Below, piece after piece: positions 35,005 to 35,085 of a stretch of 35,085 nt of DNA. The stretch's first letter is position 1, and each line of letters begins with the position of its first letter. The notes under the pieces are model-generated. The model saw only the letters and a program-made list of their open reading frames with translations, ran no database searches and was not told the DNA's origin. Both the position numbers and the translations under genes were made by a program. The DNA is from Nitritalea halalkaliphila LW7. Lineage in GTDB: Bacteria > Bacteroidota > Bacteroidia > Cytophagales > Cyclobacteriaceae. Location of the stretch: the NCBI RefSeq assembly GCF_000265075.1, contig NZ_AJYA01000074.1, positions 1 through 35,085 of the forward strand, given 5' to 3'.

Positions 35005-35085
35005 TTACTGTTTTCGATTCTGCTGCCGCTCGCCTAGGAACTTTCCTACCACGTACCCCCCTTTATAGGAGATGAATCCGGCTAC
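35005..35085 (-). CDS. 3' end of an unidentified minus-strand gene (partial)
   Basis: An open frame runs from the right edge of the window to a stop at 35005-35007 and gives 26 residues ending in GKFLGERQQNRKQ. The Gly/Tyr/Val-rich start (AGFISYKGGYVVG) suggests a membrane or beta segment followed by a charged tail. Too little is present to name it. The hairpin just beyond the stop codon supports a real gene end. Confidence 0.5.
   Translation of the reverse strand, partial: VAGFISYKGGYVVGKFLGERQQNRKQ

Overview
The window reads as chromosomal DNA of a free-living Bacteroidota. The evidence is a GWxTD-domain protein, Bacteroidota-type promoters (TAnnTTTG at -7), carboxypeptidase-regulatory-like TonB receptors, BlaR1-type M56 peptidases fused to a TonB C-terminal domain, relaxed lipoboxes and almost no Shine-Dalgarno sequences. 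Class or genus cannot be fixed from the sequence. No rRNA, tRNA, IS element, phage gene or CRISPR array was seen.

Layout. 1-9.1 kb: SAM methyltransferase (-), then GWxTD protein and RlmB (+), a large MscS-type channel (-), a DegP/HtrA protease (+), a 1-Cys peroxiredoxin (+) and an unrecognised polytopic membrane protein (+). 9.1-17.6 kb: PhzF-family protein (-), a 1266-residue GAF/PAS sensor ending in a DHp-like helix plus receiver (+), a TlpA-like lipoprotein (-) and a PrpE-like acyl-CoA synthetase (-). 17.8-21.3 kb: a metal (probably zinc) uptake operon with a His-rich membrane protein, a ZnuD-like TonB receptor and a lipoprotein. 21.5-22.8 kb: an AT-rich TlpA-type lipoprotein that looks foreign. 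23.0-26.8 kb (-): an ECF sigma factor, its probable anti-sigma partner and an exported protein ending in a TonB-plug-like strand, next to a BlaI/BlaR1 pair. 26.8-27.4 kb: a small membrane protein. 27.5-30.3 kb: a copper-uptake operon with a small Cys-motif protein and an OprC-like receptor that keeps the CxxxM and HxM copper ligands. 30.3-33.7 kb (-): an unusual pair, an exported MurI-like glutamate racemase lipoprotein followed by a gamma-glutamyltransferase lipoprotein. 33.9-34.9 kb: glutamyl-Q tRNA(Asp) synthetase. The last 80 bases hold the 3' end of a further minus-strand gene.

Eleven genes are interrupted by about sixteen apparent frameshifts. Nearly all are the loss of one base, usually inside a short homopolymer, and restoring that base rejoins recognisable protein. 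They hit core genes such as rlmB, so uncorrected sequencing or assembly errors are far likelier than real pseudogenes. These genes are annotated as single CDSs with the break points given.

The most interesting biology is the exported racemase plus GGT cassette, which could recover glutamate of either chirality from gamma-glutamyl compounds outside the cytoplasm. Next are the two metal-uptake operons, each with a conserved small accessory gene and a nearly leaderless promoter, and the sensor that lacks an ATPase domain.
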